7,888 bases of DNA, from positions 1-7,888 of the forward strand of contig RFMT01000115.1 of the NCBI GenBank assembly GCA_009927565.1, given 5' to 3'. Position numbers and translations under genes: made by a program. The notes below the pieces were generated by a model. That model ran no database searches and was not told where the DNA came from. It worked only from the letters and a program-made list of their open reading frames with translations. Positions 6,430-7,888 of this stretch are shown here, in pieces. Each line of letters begins with the position of its first letter. The first letter of the stretch is position 1. This DNA comes from Acidimicrobiia bacterium (GTDB lineage Bacteria; Actinomycetota; Acidimicrobiia; Acidimicrobiales; Ilumatobacteraceae).

Positions 6430-6921
6430 ATGTCATCATCGCACAACAAAGTTGAAGTCGACACTCGACTTGAGTTGACGAGTGAAGTTCTAGATGTCGG
6501 CTCTGTCTACAACTGGGCAGCTATCGAATCGTGCGGTGCAGTCGTCGTTTTTTCAGGAATTGTGCGTGACAATGCTGAAGGTCGCACCGACGTTAAGTCG
6601 CTGACATATGAGGCTTACGAAGATCAAGTGGTGCCAAGACTCCAGGTAATCGCCGATGAGATGCGCTCGAGGTGGAGCGATCTTGGACGAATCGCTCTAA
6701 TTCACCGTGTGGGCAAACTAGAACTTACAGAGGTGTCGGTTTTGGTGGTCGTTTCATCGCCACATCGACCCGAGGCGTTTGCTGCAGCAAGATTTGCGAT
6801 TGATGCATTAAAAATGAGTGTGCCGATTTGGAAGCAAGAGCACTGGAAAGACGGAAGTGACTGGGGCACGAACAGCCACGAAATTTCTGATGCCCGCAAT
6901 TTGAAAAGCTCAACGCTGTGA
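6430..6921 (+). CDS. moaE: Molybdopterin synthase catalytic subunit MoaE
   Basis: MoaE pairs with thiocarboxylated MoaD to insert two sulfurs into precursor Z (cPMP), giving molybdopterin in molybdenum-cofactor synthesis in the cytoplasm. From ATG 6430 the protein has 163 residues. Recognisable parts are GAVVVFSGIVRDNAEGR (about 36-52, with R46), LTYEAYED (58-65), HRVGKLELTE (from H92), VSSPHRPEAFAA (about 108-119) and DALKMSVPIWKQEHW. In this last block K128 and K135 correspond to the active-site lysines K119 and K126 of E. coli MoaE. Family length is usually 140-155. A longer form from GTG 6388 (177 residues) is possible, but it has no spaced ribosome binding site and leaves only 47 nt to the divergent gene. 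No moaD or other moa gene is in the window. The TGA overlaps the GTG of the next gene by 4 nt, so the three plus-strand genes form an operon. Confidence 0.92.
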   Translation: MSSSHNKVEVDTRLELTSEVLDVGSVYNWAAIESCGAVVVFSGIVRDNAEGRTDVKSLTYEAYEDQVVPRLQVIADEMRSRWSDLGRIALIHRVGKLELTEVSVLVVVSSPHRPEAFAAARFAIDALKMSVPIWKQEHWKDGSDWGTNSHEISDARNLKSSTL

Positions 6922-7139
6922 TTATTTTTGCAGCGTCAACACTTGCAGTATTTTTTGCCGCCGTAGCGATAGTTTCGGGTGTGAGTTTGGCGTTGTTAAT
7001 GCTGACTCAAGATCGATCAAGTTCTTCTAACGAAGGTATGGCTGCGTTTCATCGTCACCTTGACGCTCTGTCGGACGAGTCGCGTGAGCACCTACGAAGT
7101 CAGTTACGAGAAGCCAAACAGCGACAGATTCGGGGTTAG
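6918..7139 (+). CDS. Small single-pass membrane protein between moaE and mreB
   Basis: I do not recognise a named family. The 73-residue product has one strongly hydrophobic segment at 2-30, a Ser-rich linker at 34-37, and a charged C-terminal region (41-70, HRHLDALSDESREHLRSQL and onward). That region looks like a cytoplasmic amphipathic helix, possibly a short coiled coil. The absence of positive charge at the N-terminus and the Arg/Lys-rich tail predict an N-out, C-in orientation. The start is GTG 6918, overlapping the moaE stop as GTGA. The stop TAG lies 3 nt before the mreB ATG. This tight packing on both sides, plus coherent protein chemistry, argues that it is a real gene. A role as a membrane partner for MreB is conceivable from position only. 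Confidence 0.7.
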   Translation: MIIFAASTLAVFFAAVAIVSGVSLALLMLTQDRSSSSNEGMAAFHRHLDALSDESREHLRSQLREAKQRQIRG

Positions 7140-7142
7140 TAA

Positions 7143-7888
7143 ATGGCACGTGACCTTGCAATCGACCTTGGTACGGCAAACACGCTTGTTTATATGCAAG
7201 GACGTGGGATCGTAATCAACGAGCCATCTGTAATCGCCGTGAATCGACGAAGTGGTGAAGTATTGGCAACCGGCGAAGAGGCGTGGCAGATGATCGGTCG
7301 TACACCCGGCTACATCGTGGCGGTTCGACCACTGCGAGGCGGAGCGATAACAGACTTTGAAGTCACAGAAAAAATGATTCGTCTATTGCTGCAACGTGCT
7401 GGTGTATCTAAGTTTTCGCGACCAAAGGTGTTGATTTGTGTGCCTTCAGCGATTACTGAAGTAGAGCGACGTGCGGTCACAGACGCAACTCGTCGAGCGG
7501 GTGCGGCAGATGCGCAGTTGCTAGAGCAACCTGTTGCGGCTGCAATTGGTGCGAACTTGCCAATTGACGAACCTGTTGGCAACATGGTGATTGATATTGG
7601 AGGTGGCACAACAGAGACAGCAGTAATCAGTCTTGGTGGCATCGTCGCTCTTGAGGCAGTGCGAGTCGGCAGTTTTGATATTGACACCGAGATTCAGTCT
7701 TTTGTGCGCCGCAAGCATGGTATTGCGATCGGCGAACGCACGGCAGAAGAGATCAAGAAGTCGATCGGTAGTGCGATGCCGATGCCCGGTGACTCAGAGG
7801 CCGAGGTTCGTGGTCGTGATCTGGTTACTGGTTTACCAAAGATAGTTATCTTGACATCTAAAGAAATTCGGGAAGCGATTGACCCGGT
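7143..7888 (+). CDS. mreB: Rod-shape determining actin homologue MreB (3' end cut by window edge)
   Basis: MreB is the bacterial actin that polymerises with ATP on the inner membrane and guides lateral cell-wall synthesis. From ATG 7143 the frame is open for 248 codons to the window end, about 70 percent of the usual 335-345. Visible motifs are phosphate-1 (D8-L-G-T-A-N-T), the block MIGRTPGYIVAVRPLRGGAITDFE (about 50-73), VPSAITEVERRAV, connect-1 (LLEQPVAAAIGAN, 126-138), phosphate-2 (VIDIGGGTTETAVIS, about 148-162), and GIAIGERTAEEIKKSIGSA. It lacks the N-terminal amphipathic helix of E. coli MreB, as in Gram-positive versions. Q129 occupies the place of the second Glu of the usual LIEEP (E. 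coli E143), a residue linked to ATP hydrolysis. A short CGGGGT (7131-7136), 6 nt before the ATG, is the likely ribosome binding site. mreC and mreD would be expected downstream, outside the window. Confidence 0.95.
   Translation, partial: MARDLAIDLGTANTLVYMQGRGIVINEPSVIAVNRRSGEVLATGEEAWQMIGRTPGYIVAVRPLRGGAITDFEVTEKMIRLLLQRAGVSKFSRPKVLICVPSAITEVERRAVTDATRRAGAADAQLLEQPVAAAIGANLPIDEPVGNMVIDIGGGTTETAVISLGGIVALEAVRVGSFDIDTEIQSFVRRKHGIAIGERTAEEIKKSIGSAMPMPGDSEAEVRGRDLVTGLPKIVILTSKEIREAIDP

Noticed and set aside
7310..7687. Minus-strand open frame of 125 codons and a plus-strand 70-codon frame inside the mreB region
   Set aside because: The MreB frame runs unbroken with all its motifs through this stretch; the others are shadows.
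1..7888. Mobile element, CRISPR array, toxin-antitoxin or defence system
   Set aside because: No transposase, integrase, regular spaced repeats, tRNA-like cloverleaf or defence domain was found; codon use and packing look uniform and housekeeping-like throughout.

Overview
The window reads as a chromosomal, housekeeping-type segment from an actinobacterium. PhoU, the kinase and regulator pair (closest in remembered sequence to mycobacterial SenX3/RegX3), the Zincin_2/DUF2342-type protein and the MreB all have an actinobacterial character. The fairly low GC (about half, judged by eye), the presence of mreB, and frequent GTG starts with weak or absent Shine-Dalgarno sites suggest an Acidimicrobiia/Ilumatobacter-like aquatic lineage rather than a high-GC soil genus. 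That placement is inference from remembered family sequences, not a search.

Layout. Positions 1-1272 hold the C-terminal two thirds of polyphosphate kinase 1 (ppk1), cut by the left edge. A 103-bp gap follows with a candidate PHO box of 11-nt direct-repeat units. Then comes a tight plus-strand operon: phoU, a SenX3/PhoR-type histidine kinase, a RegX3/PhoP-type response regulator (ATGA overlap) and an MFS permease. The permease's reading frame is open back into the regX3 stop codon. It collides tail to tail with a minus-strand Zincin_2/DUF2342-like gene (5165-6340), the two stop codons sharing the four bases CTAA. A short divergent region (6341-6429) contains two opposed TAnnnT boxes placed as expected for leaderless transcripts. 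The last plus-strand cluster is moaE, a 73-residue single-pass membrane protein (GTGA overlap) and mreB, which runs off the right edge.

How the genes fit together. The left half is a phosphate-homeostasis module. PPK1 stores phosphate as polyphosphate. PhoU links phosphate uptake status to the kinase. The kinase phosphorylates the regulator, which probably feeds back on its own operon through the PHO box. The MFS permease is the unexplained passenger of this operon. The right half joins a molybdenum-cofactor gene to a cell-shape gene through a small membrane protein of unknown role.

No tRNA, rRNA, CRISPR array, insertion sequence or phage gene was seen. I did not find a wholly new system. 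The best leads are the MreB with Gln in place of the hydrolysis-linked Glu, the PHO box, the missing canonical start of the MFS gene, and the degenerate metallopeptidase motif.
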